From Lutimaribacter salitolerans (GTDB lineage Bacteria > Pseudomonadota > Alphaproteobacteria > Rhodobacterales > Rhodobacteraceae), in the NCBI RefSeq assembly GCF_042677865.1, contig NZ_JBHUDD010000027.1:62001-126000 (forward strand): 64,000 nucleotides of DNA, read 5' to 3'. The stretch's first letter is position 1; each line of letters begins with the position of its first letter. The translations under genes were made by a program, and so were the position numbers. Below, one piece after another: positions 1 through 8,661 of this stretch. The notes beneath the pieces were generated by a model, which saw only the letters and a program-made list of their open reading frames with translations, did no database searches and had not been told where the DNA came from.

Positions 1-1174
1 CAGTGCTTTCCGAGTCGGCACCATCATTGCCTGACCCTTCGGCGTCGGAGCCTTCCGAGTCCGCGCCCTCAGATCGCGTCCCGTCGTCTGCGGTGCCTTG
101 GGCGTTTTCCTCTTCGCCTTCCGTGCTTTCGCCTTCTGTCGCATCGGAAGACGCGCCGTCGGTATCCTCGCGCCCTTCGCCCGAGCCTTCGCTGTCACCT
201 TCTGCCGCAGCCTGATCGGATTGCGATGTCGACGAGGCATCAGACGTATCGGCCCCGGCTTCACCTTCCTGCGCCGACTCCGCATCGGGCTGCTCGGGCG
301 TGTCCGATGCCATCGTGCCGGCGATACGGTTTTCCAGATCCGACAACTCCTCGGCCCGGCGGGCGATGGAATCGGTCAAGGTGACAAGCGCGCCCTGCAC
401 TTCCGTGCGCTGCGTCTCGGTCGCGGCGATGTCCTCTTTCAGTCCCGCCAGACGGGTCTCGGCTTGTGCCGCGTCCTCTTCCATCTGGGCGATGTTCTGC
501 TCCAGCGTCTCGCTTTCGCTGCGCGATTGTTCAAGCGCCTCGGTAACTTCGGCCAGTTCCGCGCGGGCTTCTTCAACCTCTGCCTTGCTGCTGGAGGCCT
601 CTTCCGTCAGGCGCGCGGTTTCTTCGGTCAGTTGTGACAGGGTTTCCTGAAGCTCGGCTTCCTGGTTACGCGCCTGCTCGACCCGTTCGCCGACCTGTGA
701 CAGCTCAGCTTCCTGATCGGCGGTGGCCTGCTCCAGCTCGTCGCGACGCTGCTCGAACGTCGAGAGCTCTTCGCGCAGCGGCGCCAGCTCTTCTTCCAGC
801 GTTGCCTTGTTCTGCTCGGCGGTCTCGATCTGCGATTGCAACTCGGATTCCTGCGCGCGCAGCTCTTCGACGCGTTCAAGCAGCGTCTCGGCGTCGCCCT
901 GGGCACCATCGCGCTGCTCGGTCAGCTCCTGCAGTTCGGGCGTCAGCGCCTCGATCTGGGCATTCAGGTCTGCCAGGGTGCCCGATGCTTCGCGCTGCTC
1001 ATCGAATTCCTGTTGCACCTCGTTGCGTTCTGCCAAGGTGCGGTTCAGTTCACCGTCCAGACGATTTTGCTCTGTGTAGAAAAAGACAGCAGCCATCAGA
1101 CCCACAACCGCGACGGCAATCGCGATAATGGTCAGTCTGCTCGTGCCGCCAGACGCGGTTTGCTTCTCAGCCAT
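1..1174 (-). CDS. Membrane-anchored acidic coiled-coil protein, 3' end outside window
   Basis: Partial gene: 391 codons are visible and the reading frame is still open at the left edge. After about 12 polar residues there is one hydrophobic segment (about residues 13-33, rich in Ile, Ala and Val). A long heptad-like coiled coil follows (about residues 38-285, dominated by Glu, Gln, Leu and Arg), then a very acidic Ser/Glu/Asp/Gly-rich low-complexity tail that runs out of the window. This predicts a single-span inner-membrane protein with an extended rod outside or along the membrane. It lies 121 bp downstream of another anchored acidic protein on the same strand. That gap contains a perfect 12-bp palindrome (1227-1238, CGTTCATGAACG). 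No family was recognised, and no function is claimed. Confidence 0.75.
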   Translation of the reverse strand, partial: MAEKQTASGGTSRLTIIAIAVAVVGLMAAVFFYTEQNRLDGELNRTLAERNEVQQEFDEQREASGTLADLNAQIEALTPELQELTEQRDGAQGDAETLLERVEELRAQESELQSQIETAEQNKATLEEELAPLREELSTFEQRRDELEQATADQEAELSQVGERVEQARNQEAELQETLSQLTEETARLTEEASSSKAEVEEARAELAEVTEALEQSRSESETLEQNIAQMEEDAAQAETRLAGLKEDIAATETQRTEVQGALVTLTDSIARRAEELSDLENRIAGTMASDTPEQPDAESAQEGEAGADTSDASSTSQSDQAAAEGDSEGSGEGREDTDGASSDATEGESTEGEEENAQGTADDGTRSEGADSEGSDAEGSGNDGADSEST

Positions 1175-1295
1175 CGTTCATCCCCTATCAGCTGTGACCG
1201 GCGCGGTCTGGACGACGGTCGTTACACGTTCATGAACGCACGACCGCCGCAGTTCGTTCCCGCAGGCGCGCAATTTTCTTGATCCGAAGCGCCGA

Positions 1296-2003
1296 TCAGT
1301 TCAACGGCGGCAGGTCCAGCGCGGCTCGGATGGCGTCGATTGCCGCCCCGACCATCTCGGGGTTGGCGCTGGCACCCTCGACAAGTGCGCGCAAAGTCGA
1401 GCGCTGTTCTTCGCTGATCTGGTCGCTGTCTTCGATCAATGCCAGCGTCTCGTCGCGATCAAATCCTTCGGGCGTCAGCAGCTCCTCGGGGTCGGTCGCG
1501 CCCGTGGTATCTGCACTCTCAACTGCCGGGTCCGTCGCCGTATCGGGCGTGTCTGCCGAACCAGCAGACTCGCCATCCTCGACGATTCGGGCTGTGGACG
1601 TTGTCTCATCGGTATCCATGATGACCGGCTCGGACGTCTCGGAGTCCACGACGGTCGTGTCTTCGGTGATTTCATCGCCGATCACCGTCCGGTCGTCTCC
1701 AACCGCTTCGGCTTCGCCGTCCTGGGTGGCGGCGTCATCACCGGCAGGCTCTGCTTCGCCTTCCTGGGCTGGCTGGTCGGTTTGTCCGGCTGTCGCGGCC
1801 TCTGCTTCTTCGCTTGCGCGCGCGGCCTCAAGCGCCGCTTCTTCCTCGCGGATGCGGTTTTCTTCGTCCCTCGCTTCCTGAGCGGCCTGTTCCGTGCGTT
1901 CCTCTTGCAATCGGACCTGCTCGGACTGATTGTTCATCCAGAGGACTCCCCCAATGACAACAATGACGGCAACGACGATTGCGATGATGATTCCTGGGCG
2001 CAT
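1296..2003 (-). CDS. Membrane-anchored acidic protein, 235 aa
   Basis: The start at 2003 is chosen because AGG lies about 8 bases upstream and the protein then begins directly with a membrane anchor (about residues 3-20, MRPGIIIAIVVAVIVVIGGV). A Glu/Gln/Arg-rich helical stretch (about 25-70) and a long Asp/Glu/Thr acidic region (about 70-170) follow. The last 60 residues look folded, with alternating Leu, Ile and charged residues, and end in DLPPLN. A longer form from 2039 is possible. The architecture (short cytoplasmic start, one helix, coiled coil, acidic linker) resembles the gene downstream at 1-1174, and the two may share a transcript. Family unknown. Confidence 0.7.
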   Translation of the reverse strand: MRPGIIIAIVVAVIVVIGGVLWMNNQSEQVRLQEERTEQAAQEARDEENRIREEEAALEAARASEEAEAATAGQTDQPAQEGEAEPAGDDAATQDGEAEAVGDDRTVIGDEITEDTTVVDSETSEPVIMDTDETTSTARIVEDGESAGSADTPDTATDPAVESADTTGATDPEELLTPEGFDRDETLALIEDSDQISEEQRSTLRALVEGASANPEMVGAAIDAIRAALDLPPLN

Positions 2004-2329
2004 GGGCTGACCTACTTTCGACTTTGGTCGCAGCAGCATTGGCCGCCTTTTGACCGGTTCACGGGTCGCGTCGCGGCATGCCACGAGGCGTATTCCTGAA
2101 ATAACCCTCGATCCTGAGTTTCGTTCCGACCTGACGCCCCAGACACCGCCGGGCCGTGATTTTCTGAGGCGCATCCGGTGGCCTGGGTCTGCGCGCAAGG
2201 GATTGGTCAACGGAACTTTCTTCCGCTCAGAAACAGCGCCCAGCCACCAGGCCGTGCCGAAAAACCGGAACGGACGCAGGCGGGTCCTGTTGTCAAGGGT
2301 AGTCGCAACCATCCAGTAGGAGAACAACC
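2004..2329. promoter_or_regulatory. Divergent intergenic region with a possible ECF-type promoter
   Basis: This 326-bp gap separates the acidic membrane protein (minus) from the secreted repeat protein (plus). No gene is seen in it. At 2267-2271 there is GGAAC, followed after 16 bases by TGTT (2288-2291), close to the GGAAC-N16/17-CGTT pattern of alphaproteobacterial EcfG general-stress promoters. It would give a leader of about 33 bases before the ATG at 2330. A second GGAAC at 2212-2216 has no partner. The match is imperfect and unproven. Confidence 0.3.
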
Positions 2330-3340
2330 ATGCTTCGAAACACCACGCGGGTCGCGCTTCTGAGTTCAGTCGCAGCACTTGCCTTCACGACAGCTCAGGC
2401 CCAGACCAACGAGCAAGCACAGGCCGAAACCGATGCCCAGGCCTGCGTCTCCCTTGCCGAGCGCCTGGCGGACGACACCGACGTCGATGCAGAAGTCCGC
2501 ACCGAGGTCGAAGATGTCATTGCCACGGGCGATGTCACGCAATGCGAGGTCGTTTTCACCGCCTGGGAGGAAGAGGGCACGATCAACCGCGAAACCCTTG
2601 AACTTGTCGGCACGGATACGGTCACCGAGCGCATGATCGTTCAGCAGGAGATCGAGGTGGATGCCGACGTCGCGGTCTATCAGCCACCAGCCGAGGTCGG
2701 CGTAGACACCGGCACGCCCGAGGTCATGTGGACCCTGCCGCGCCAGAGCGTCACCGTGGAAGAGCAGGCACCGCAGATCCTGATCCGTCAGGGCCGGCCC
2801 TCGATCAATGTCCAGCTTCCGCAACCCCGGGTGACAGTCATGATCCCCGAACCTGAAATCATCATCACCTGGCCCGAGTCGACACTCGACATGTCGCAGC
2901 TCGAACCACGGATCGAGGTGCGTATTCCCGAGCCGACGGTGACCGTAAACATGCCCGACCCGATCATCGAACTGACGATCGGCGGCGAGGGACCGACCGA
3001 TCTGGTGGAACTCGAAGATGGCAGGTTCGCGCCGCAGGGAGCCTCCGAGGCAGACCTTGAACCACGGATTTCCATTCAAAATCGCGACGCGATGATCAGT
3101 CCCGGCCAAGAGGCCGAGCAGCCCGAAATCGTGTTCAACCGTGGCGAACCCAGGGTAACCTATGAGGGCGGAGACCCCGAGGTCACGGTCGAGGTGGTCG
3201 GCGAACCCGAAATCCGCGTTTCGGGTGGGCAACAGGATGGCGAGGCGAACGTCACGATCCGTCGCGACGAGGCCCAAGGCGAAACGGACGGTGAAACCGA
3301 AGCCGACCGTGCGCAGGACCCTGACACGGCCAATGACTGA
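2330..3340 (+). CDS. Secreted acidic protein with 9-residue beta-strand repeats
   Basis: 336 aa with a clear Sec signal peptide (residues 1-24, ending AQA) and a good AGGAG site 8 bases before the ATG. The mature part starts with a small Cys-containing helical region holding two Cys (about 38 and 72). From about residue 140 it is built of short units of the form P-x-[IV]-x-[VI]-x-[ILM]-P-[EQD], for example PRVTVMIPE, PRIEVRIPE and PTVTVNMPD. Degenerate copies such as PEIVFNRGE and PEVTVEVVGE continue to about residue 300. The C-terminus is acidic and disordered. The repeat suggests regular short beta strands, perhaps a solenoid or surface fibre. No known family was recognised; export to the periplasm or surface is inferred from the signal peptide. 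Confidence 0.8.
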   Translation: MLRNTTRVALLSSVAALAFTTAQAQTNEQAQAETDAQACVSLAERLADDTDVDAEVRTEVEDVIATGDVTQCEVVFTAWEEEGTINRETLELVGTDTVTERMIVQQEIEVDADVAVYQPPAEVGVDTGTPEVMWTLPRQSVTVEEQAPQILIRQGRPSINVQLPQPRVTVMIPEPEIIITWPESTLDMSQLEPRIEVRIPEPTVTVNMPDPIIELTIGGEGPTDLVELEDGRFAPQGASEADLEPRISIQNRDAMISPGQEAEQPEIVFNRGEPRVTYEGGDPEVTVEVVGEPEIRVSGGQQDGEANVTIRRDEAQGETDGETEADRAQDPDTAND

Positions 3341-3402
3341 CCATCGCTTTCGGGTAACCGACCGGACCATCTGTCCGGCGCGGGACCCCCTTCTGCATGA
3401 TC

Positions 3403-3428
3403 ACACCCTCGCCAGACGGCGGGGGTGT
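3403..3428 (+). terminator. Hairpin terminator after the repeat protein
   Basis: An 11-bp stem (ACACCCTCGCC with GGCGGGGGTGT, one G-T pair) and a 4-base loop, followed by a T-rich stretch. It sits 62 bases after the stop of the secreted repeat protein. Confidence 0.6.
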
Positions 3429-3501
3429 ATTCGTTTGTCTAGCCTTCAAACTGAAAGGCAGCACGCCCGCAGCCCAAACCTGCCTCGGGTGTGCAGGCCA
3501 G

Positions 3502-3771
3502 TCACTTCAACTGACTGTCCTTCGATCCGCGTCGGTTGATCCCGCCCCGCGCCGCGCTGCGCCCGTCCCGCTCGGCGGCGCAATCAACGCACAGCTTGAC
3601 GCCCGGCAGCGCCTCGCGCCGCGCCTGCGCGATCTCTTCGCCACATTCGGCACATTCGGTCAGGCTGTCGCCCACGGGTTGCGGGCGGGCCTTCATGCGT
3701 TTCAACTCATCCTCGATCGAGGCTTCGATCTGTTCGCTTACCGCGCCATCGCGCGACCATCCGCCTGCCAT
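3502..3771 (-). CDS. DksA/TraR-type C4 zinc-finger protein
   Basis: 89 aa. The start at 3771 is set by a strong AGGAGGG site; the frame is open further upstream but without a ribosome site. The centre contains C-x2-C ... C-x2-C (CAECGEEIAQARREALPG then LCVDC), the zinc finger of the short TraR/YbiI branch of the DksA family. The long coiled-coil of true DksA is absent; only one helix precedes the finger. Family members of this size bind RNA polymerase through the secondary channel or are of unknown role. The region after the finger is basic. It converges with the repeat-protein gene upstream. Confidence 0.85.
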   Translation of the reverse strand: MAGGWSRDGAVSEQIEASIEDELKRMKARPQPVGDSLTECAECGEEIAQARREALPGVKLCVDCAAERDGRSAARGGINRRGSKDSQLK

Positions 3772-3869
3772 CGCACACCCTCCTGGTTCGCCAGCGCCCG
3801 ACCTTGCGTCAGGCTTGGCGTGCTTGTGATTCTCGCGCAGCATGCCGGATAAGATCAAGGGGGGCACCG

Positions 3870-5045
3870 ATGCGCATCATATTCAGGGGGCTGTTGGCCC
3901 TGACCGTTCTGGCCCTTTTTGCGCTGGCGGCTTTCTTCATCTTCGCCCCCGCCTATGTCGAGTCGCAGCGCAATGCGGTGATTCCGCATGATCCTTACCC
4001 GGTGTCGGCCGAGGCCCGCGCCCTGCACGACAGCCTGACCGTGGGCGACTGGCATGCCGATCCGCTGCTGTGGAAACGCGATCTGGCCGAACGCGACACG
4101 CGCGGGCAGGTCGACATCCCCCGCCTGATCGAAGGCGGCGTGGCGGTGCAGGTCTTTACCGCGGTCACCAAATCCCCCGCCGGGCAGAATTACGAGGAAA
4201 ACAGCGCGGATACCGCCGACAACATCACCTTTCTGGCGATCGGGCAGTTGTGGCCGATGCGCACATGGACGAGCATCTACCAGCGCGCCCTGTATCAGGC
4301 CGAGAAACTGCACCGGTTCGAGGCGCGGCTTGACGGGCAGTTGAAGGTCATCAGGTCACTGGCCGATCTGGACGCCGTGCTGGAAGCCCGCGCAAGCGGT
4401 CAGGACGTTGTCGGCGGTATTCTGGGGGTCGAGGGCCTGCACGCGATCGAGGGCGATCTGGCCAAGCTGGACGGCCTGTATGACGCGGGCCACCGGCTGT
4501 TCGGGCTGCACCATTTCTTTGACAACGAACTGGGCAGTTCGCTGCACGGCACCGGCGACAGGGGCCTGACCGAGTTTGGCCGGCAGGTGGTGACCGAGCT
4601 TACCAGCCGCCCGGTGATCATCGACGTGGCCCATTCCAGCCCGCAGGTGGTGCAGCAGGTGCTGGCGATGACCGATGTGCCCATCGTGCTGTCGCACACC
4701 GGGCTGCATTCGCAATGCGAAGTCACCCGCAACCTGCCCGACGAGTTGATGCGCCAGATTGCGGCCAGCGGCGGGGTGATCGGCATGGGCTACTGGGCCG
4801 ATGTGGTCTGCGGGCCGATCACCCCCAACGGCATCGCCGACATGATCGCGGCGGCGATTGACGCGGTGGGGGTCGATCACGTCTCGCTGGGGTCGGATTT
4901 CGACGGGTCGGTCGAAACCGCCTTTGACACATCGGAACTGCCCGCGCTGACCCATGCCCTGCTGGAACAAGGTCTGACCGAGGATCAGATCGCAAAGGTG
5001 ATGGGCGGCAACATGGTGCGGGTGCTGCGCGCCCGGCTGGAGTGA
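3870..5045 (+). CDS. Membrane dipeptidase, peptidase family M19
   Basis: 391 aa. The start at 3870 follows AAGGGGGG and gives an N-terminal hydrophobic anchor or uncleaved signal (about residues 5-24). The rest is the renal-dipeptidase type TIM barrel: an early metal-ligand segment (DWHADPLLW, about residue 51), the bridging Glu segment GILGVEGLHAIEGD (about 192), IDVAHSS (about 252), LSHTG (about 277) and LGSDFDGS near 345. M19 enzymes are zinc dipeptidases that can also act on D-amino-acid dipeptides. The natural substrate cannot be told from sequence. It stands alone and converges with the next gene, whose stop lies 3 bases beyond its own. Confidence 0.9.
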   Translation: MRIIFRGLLALTVLALFALAAFFIFAPAYVESQRNAVIPHDPYPVSAEARALHDSLTVGDWHADPLLWKRDLAERDTRGQVDIPRLIEGGVAVQVFTAVTKSPAGQNYEENSADTADNITFLAIGQLWPMRTWTSIYQRALYQAEKLHRFEARLDGQLKVIRSLADLDAVLEARASGQDVVGGILGVEGLHAIEGDLAKLDGLYDAGHRLFGLHHFFDNELGSSLHGTGDRGLTEFGRQVVTELTSRPVIIDVAHSSPQVVQQVLAMTDVPIVLSHTGLHSQCEVTRNLPDELMRQIAASGGVIGMGYWADVVCGPITPNGIADMIAAAIDAVGVDHVSLGSDFDGSVETAFDTSELPALTHALLEQGLTEDQIAKVMGGNMVRVLRARLE

Positions 5046-5048
5046 CCG

Positions 5049-5495
5049 TCAGACCGCCAGCACATCGGCCAGATGCGTGTCGAGGTCTTTCAGCGGCAGC
5101 TTGGCCAGATCCTTGTCCAGGTCCGCGTGCAGCGCTTTTTTCAGTGCATCCGGCATCTCGTCGCGCAGCGCGCCCAGCATCTTGGGCGATGCTGAAATCA
5201 CCAGACGGTCATAGCCGTGTCGCGCAAACATATCGGCGGCCTCTTCCATGACGTGGCTGGCGAAATCCTCGCGCTTTTGCCGCCGGACCGAGGTGGGGCG
5301 TTCGAACCCGTGCCCGCCATCCCCCGGCGAAGCCTGCTGACGGCCCGGCGCATCGGTGTAGCTGGCGCGCACCTCGCCCAGATCATCGACGGTGTAGTCG
5401 GCAATCTCGGCCAAACCCTTGCCGACACCGGCGTTTTCGATCAGGCGCATGCGCTTTTCGCTGGCCAGCAGGATCATCGTGCGGACTGGTTTCAT
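5049..5495 (-). CDS. Host-attachment family protein (PF10116 type)
   Basis: 148 aa, starting at 5495 behind AGGAG. The opening TMILLASEKRMRLIENAG, the middle FASHVMEEAADMFARHGYDRLVISASPKMLGALR and the C-terminal basic-acidic helix with DLAKLPLKDLDTHLADVL are the signature of the family named for attachment to plant hosts in Agrobacterium. Its biochemical role is unsettled; the fold resembles ribosome-associated and RNase-like baeRF proteins. No phage or adhesion genes flank it, so the name should not be read as evidence of host contact here. Confidence 0.8.
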   Translation of the reverse strand: MKPVRTMILLASEKRMRLIENAGVGKGLAEIADYTVDDLGEVRASYTDAPGRQQASPGDGGHGFERPTSVRRQKREDFASHVMEEAADMFARHGYDRLVISASPKMLGALRDEMPDALKKALHADLDKDLAKLPLKDLDTHLADVLAV

Positions 5496-5565
5496 ACCGT
5501 CATCTCCTTTTGTCTGCTTCACATGAGAAGGTGGCCATTCGCTGCCCCGGCTTCAATGCGAGGGG

Positions 5566-6504
5566 TCAGATATCGTACCCGGTGGCACGAATACGCCGGA
5601 GCACCTGATCCGGCATCGCATCCGACCCGGCGTTGATGCACATCCGCCCGAAGTACCAGTAGACATACTTGGCATACTGGCGCGCGGGGGGCGGCGCGCG
5701 CAGCGCCATTTCCAACGCATCCGCATCGCGCGCCACGGTGGCGACGTGGTGAAAATCGCTCTGCCCGCACAGGATAACGGGTTTGCGATGCAGATAGGCC
5801 TCGACGCCGACGGCCGAGTTGATCGTCACCACCCGGTCGCTGGCGGCGAGGATGTCGTGGATGTTGCCCATGCTGATATGCAGCCGTGGATGCGTGGCGC
5901 GCATTCCCACCAGCCGCTCCAGCACATCGCTGTCCATCTCGCGCGGATGCGGCTTCACGATCACTTGGCCGGTGGTGGCGGCCAGCACGGTGTCCAGCAT
6001 GGTCCAGCGATCCATGTGGCATGTCTCGCCCACGATGCGGTGGGTTTCGGATTGTAAGAACACCGCCGCCTGCGCCTGCGGCAGCGCCTCGGCATCCTGA
6101 GGTTGGTCATAGCGCGAGGTGCGGGTGCTCACCAGCCGGGTGCGCAGCCGGTGAAAGAATGCGCGCGCCTTGTCGCCGTCGATCCGCGCGGGGCGAAAGG
6201 CCATGTCGGCGATGGACGAAAACGCGCGGATGCCCTGCGGATCAAGGTTCCAGAACGGGTAGATATAGGCGATCCCGGCGTTCAGCGCGCGGGGATGGCG
6301 CACCTGCCCGTGATTGACGATGTGAAAGGCGTCATCGGCATCCAGACTGGCGGGCAGCGCGTCGCGGTCTATCGCCACCGCACGCCAGACGATGCCGCGC
6401 TGATCCAGCCCGGCCATCAGTTTCTGATAGAACGGCAGCATGGCGGCGCGGTCGGTCACCCAGTCGCGCGGCACGTGAAATACGATCTGACCCATCGCCG
6501 CCAT
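5566..6504 (-). CDS. Capsule polysaccharide synthesis type glycosyltransferase (KpsS/KpsC-like)
   Basis: 312 aa if begun at 6504; the start could also be 6495, as no clear ribosome site decides. The C-terminal half carries the Capsule_synth (PF05159) hallmarks: VIVKPHPRE (about residue 200), then DRVVTINSAVGVEAYLHRKPV (quoted in part: INSAVGVEAYL) and ILCGQSDFH. Family members are beta-Kdo transferases or relatives that act on capsule lipid anchors, using a CMP-Kdo-type GT-B fold. No other capsule genes are nearby, so the acceptor is unknown. It lies 77 bp downstream of rpoH on the same strand. Confidence 0.8.
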   Translation of the reverse strand: MAAMGQIVFHVPRDWVTDRAAMLPFYQKLMAGLDQRGIVWRAVAIDRDALPASLDADDAFHIVNHGQVRHPRALNAGIAYIYPFWNLDPQGIRAFSSIADMAFRPARIDGDKARAFFHRLRTRLVSTRTSRYDQPQDAEALPQAQAAVFLQSETHRIVGETCHMDRWTMLDTVLAATTGQVIVKPHPREMDSDVLERLVGMRATHPRLHISMGNIHDILAASDRVVTINSAVGVEAYLHRKPVILCGQSDFHHVATVARDADALEMALRAPPPARQYAKYVYWYFGRMCINAGSDAMPDQVLRRIRATGYDI

Positions 6505-6581
6505 ATCACCGCGCCCACGCAGCAAAGACAAGGCCCCGCGCAGGGGATGCACGGGGCCGGATTTCGAGCGGCTTGTGTAGA

Positions 6582-7478
6582 TCAGGCTGCGGGCAACATG
6601 CCCTTTTCGACCGCCAGTTCGCGCATGCGCTGTTGCAGCTTTTCGAACGCCCGCACCTCGATCTGGCGGATGCGCTCGCGGCTGACGTCGTATTGCGTGC
6701 TCAGATCCTCCAGCGTCACGGTCTCGTCCGACAGGCGGCGCTGGGTCAGGATATCGCGCTCACGCTCGTTCAGCACATCCATCGCCTGCGCCAGCAACTC
6801 GCGCCGCGCCACAAGCTCGTCGCGCTCGGCATACTCGCCGGCCTGATCTGCGCTTTCGTCCTCCAGCCAGTCCTGCCACTGCATCGTGCCTTCGCCCTCG
6901 GACCCGACAGTGGCGTTCAGCGAGGCATCGCCGCCGGACATGCGGCGGTTCATGCTGATCACCTCGTCCTCGGTCACGCCCAGATCATGTGCGATCTGCT
7001 TGACGTTCTCGGGGCGCATGTCGCCGTCTTCCAGCGCGCCGATGCGGGCCTTGGCCTTGCGCAGGTTGAAGAACAGCTTTTTCTGTGCCGATGTCGTGCC
7101 CAGTTTCACAAGGCTCCAGGACCGCAGGATGTATTCCTGAATGCTGGCACGGATCCACCACATGGCATAGGTCGCAAGGCGAAAGCCCTTTTCCGGGTCG
7201 AACCGCTTGACCGCCTGCATCAGGCCCACGTTGGCCTCGGAAATCACCTCGGCGGTGGGCAGGCCATAGCCACGATAGCCCATGGCGATCTTGGCCGCCA
7301 GACGCAGGTGGCTGGTGACCATCTTGTGCGCGGCCTCGGTGTCTTCCTGCTCGACCCAGCGCTTGGCCAGCATGTATTCCTCTTCGGGCTCCAGCAGGGG
7401 AAACTTGCGTATTTCCTGCATGTAGCGGTTCAGCCCGCCTTCCGGCGTCGGTGCCGGGAGATTTCCATAATTGCTCAT
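6582..7478 (-). CDS. rpoH: RNA polymerase heat-shock sigma factor RpoH
   Basis: 298 aa, start at 7478 after AGGAAGGGA. Region 2 is complete, with the RpoH-typical core segment KRFDPEKGFRLATYAMWWIR and the preceding HLRLAAKIAMGYRGYG. Region 4 has LNERERDILTQRRL and the helix-turn-helix SRERIRQIEVRAFEKLQ. The RpoH-box region (QKKLFFNLRKAK) that separates heat-shock sigmas from other group 3 factors is present at about residue 132. It directs the heat-shock regulon. Rhodobacterales often have two RpoH paralogues (I and II); this copy, next to an rluD-type gene, fits the RpoHI position, but that assignment is an inference. Confidence 0.95.
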   Translation of the reverse strand: MSNYGNLPAPTPEGGLNRYMQEIRKFPLLEPEEEYMLAKRWVEQEDTEAAHKMVTSHLRLAAKIAMGYRGYGLPTAEVISEANVGLMQAVKRFDPEKGFRLATYAMWWIRASIQEYILRSWSLVKLGTTSAQKKLFFNLRKAKARIGALEDGDMRPENVKQIAHDLGVTEDEVISMNRRMSGGDASLNATVGSEGEGTMQWQDWLEDESADQAGEYAERDELVARRELLAQAMDVLNERERDILTQRRLSDETVTLEDLSTQYDVSRERIRQIEVRAFEKLQQRMRELAVEKGMLPAA

Positions 7479-7635
7479 GTTCCCTGTCCCTTCCTTAATG
7501 TTTAAGGGTTTAACATCCACATGGGATGTCATGGCCCCGCTTTCAAGGGTCTGTTTCCACTATACGGAACATGGGAGGCGCTCCGTCGTTTTTCGCGGGA
7601 TATGTCAGCCCGATCACTCTCTTGTGCAACGCGGG

Positions 7636-8661
7636 TCAGCCCCGCAAGGTTTCCAATAAACCGGCAAAATCCTGCGGCAAGGGCGCGTCAAAGCGCAACG
7701 GCTCTCCGCTGACGGGGTGGACAAAGCCCAGGGTCGCCGCATGCAGCGCCTGCCGGGGGAAAACGCGCACCGCCGCGACCGCCGCTGCCGGCAGTGCCTT
7801 TTGCGAGACCTTGCGCCGCCCGCCATAGACCGGATCACCGATCAGCCCGTGGCCCACATGCGCCATATGCACCCGGATCTGATGCGTGCGCCCGGTTTCC
7901 AGCCGACACTCCACCAGCGCCGCCACGCCGGGCGTGCCGAAACTTTCCAGCACGCGCGCCCGGGTCACCGCATGCCGCCCGCCCTGAAACAGCACGGCCT
8001 GTTTTTGCCGGTCGGTCTTGTGTCGGGCCAGCTGGGTGGTGATCTTGAGCACGGCGCCGGGTTCGAAACTGACACCGCGCACGCCATTCAGGCGCGGATC
8101 GCCCGGATCGGGCACGCCGTTGCACAGCGCAAGATAGGCGCGCTCGGCCGTGTGTTTCTCGAACTGCGCGGCCAGCCCGTGATGCGCCCGGTCGGATTTC
8201 GCCACCACCAGCAAGCCGCTGGTATCCTTGTCGATCCGGTGCACGATGCCCGGGCGCTTGGACCCGCCCACGCCCGACAGGGTGCCACCAAAATGATGCA
8301 GCAGCGCGTTGACCAGCGTACCACCGGGGCTGCCGGGGGCGGGATGCACGACCATGCCCGCCGGCTTGTCGATCACGATCAGGTCATCATCCTCGAACAC
8401 CACGGACAGGGCGATATCCTCGGCCCCGATATGGCTTTCGGCGGCTTGCTGCACGGTGATCTCGACCACATCGCCCTCGGCCACGCGGGCCTTGGGGTCG
8501 GTCACGGGCGCGCCGTTCACCTGCACCGACCCGTCCGCGATCAGCCGCGCCAGGCGTGTGCGCGACAGCGCCGCATCCTCTGGCACATCGCGCGCCAGCG
8601 CCTTATCAAGGCGGGGCGGCGGCGCGGTGCCGATGCAGACGGATACAAGGGTGCTTTGCAT
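7636..8661 (-). CDS. RluA-family 23S rRNA pseudouridine synthase (RluD-like)
   Basis: 341 aa. It has an N-terminal S4 RNA-binding domain (about residues 17-75: RLARLIADGSVQVNGAPV), then the catalytic domain with the family signature HRIDKDTSGLLVVAK, in which the Asp is the nucleophile. GRTHQIRVH and LIGDPVYG follow near the C-terminus. The S4 plus RluA layout and the size fit RluD, which modifies helix 69 of 23S rRNA. The ATG at 8661 lies in the palindrome CATG shared with the divergent gene at 8660, so no intergenic DNA separates them. It lies 157 bp upstream of rpoH on the same strand. Confidence 0.93.
   Translation of the reverse strand: MQSTLVSVCIGTAPPPRLDKALARDVPEDAALSRTRLARLIADGSVQVNGAPVTDPKARVAEGDVVEITVQQAAESHIGAEDIALSVVFEDDDLIVIDKPAGMVVHPAPGSPGGTLVNALLHHFGGTLSGVGGSKRPGIVHRIDKDTSGLLVVAKSDRAHHGLAAQFEKHTAERAYLALCNGVPDPGDPRLNGVRGVSFEPGAVLKITTQLARHKTDRQKQAVLFQGGRHAVTRARVLESFGTPGVAALVECRLETGRTHQIRVHMAHVGHGLIGDPVYGGRRKVSQKALPAAAVAAVRVFPRQALHAATLGFVHPVSGEPLRFDAPLPQDFAGLLETLRG

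Noticed and set aside
2366..3370. A 334-codon minus-strand open frame
   Set aside because: Antisense to the secreted repeat protein, which has signal peptide and ribosome site; the minus frame has neither.
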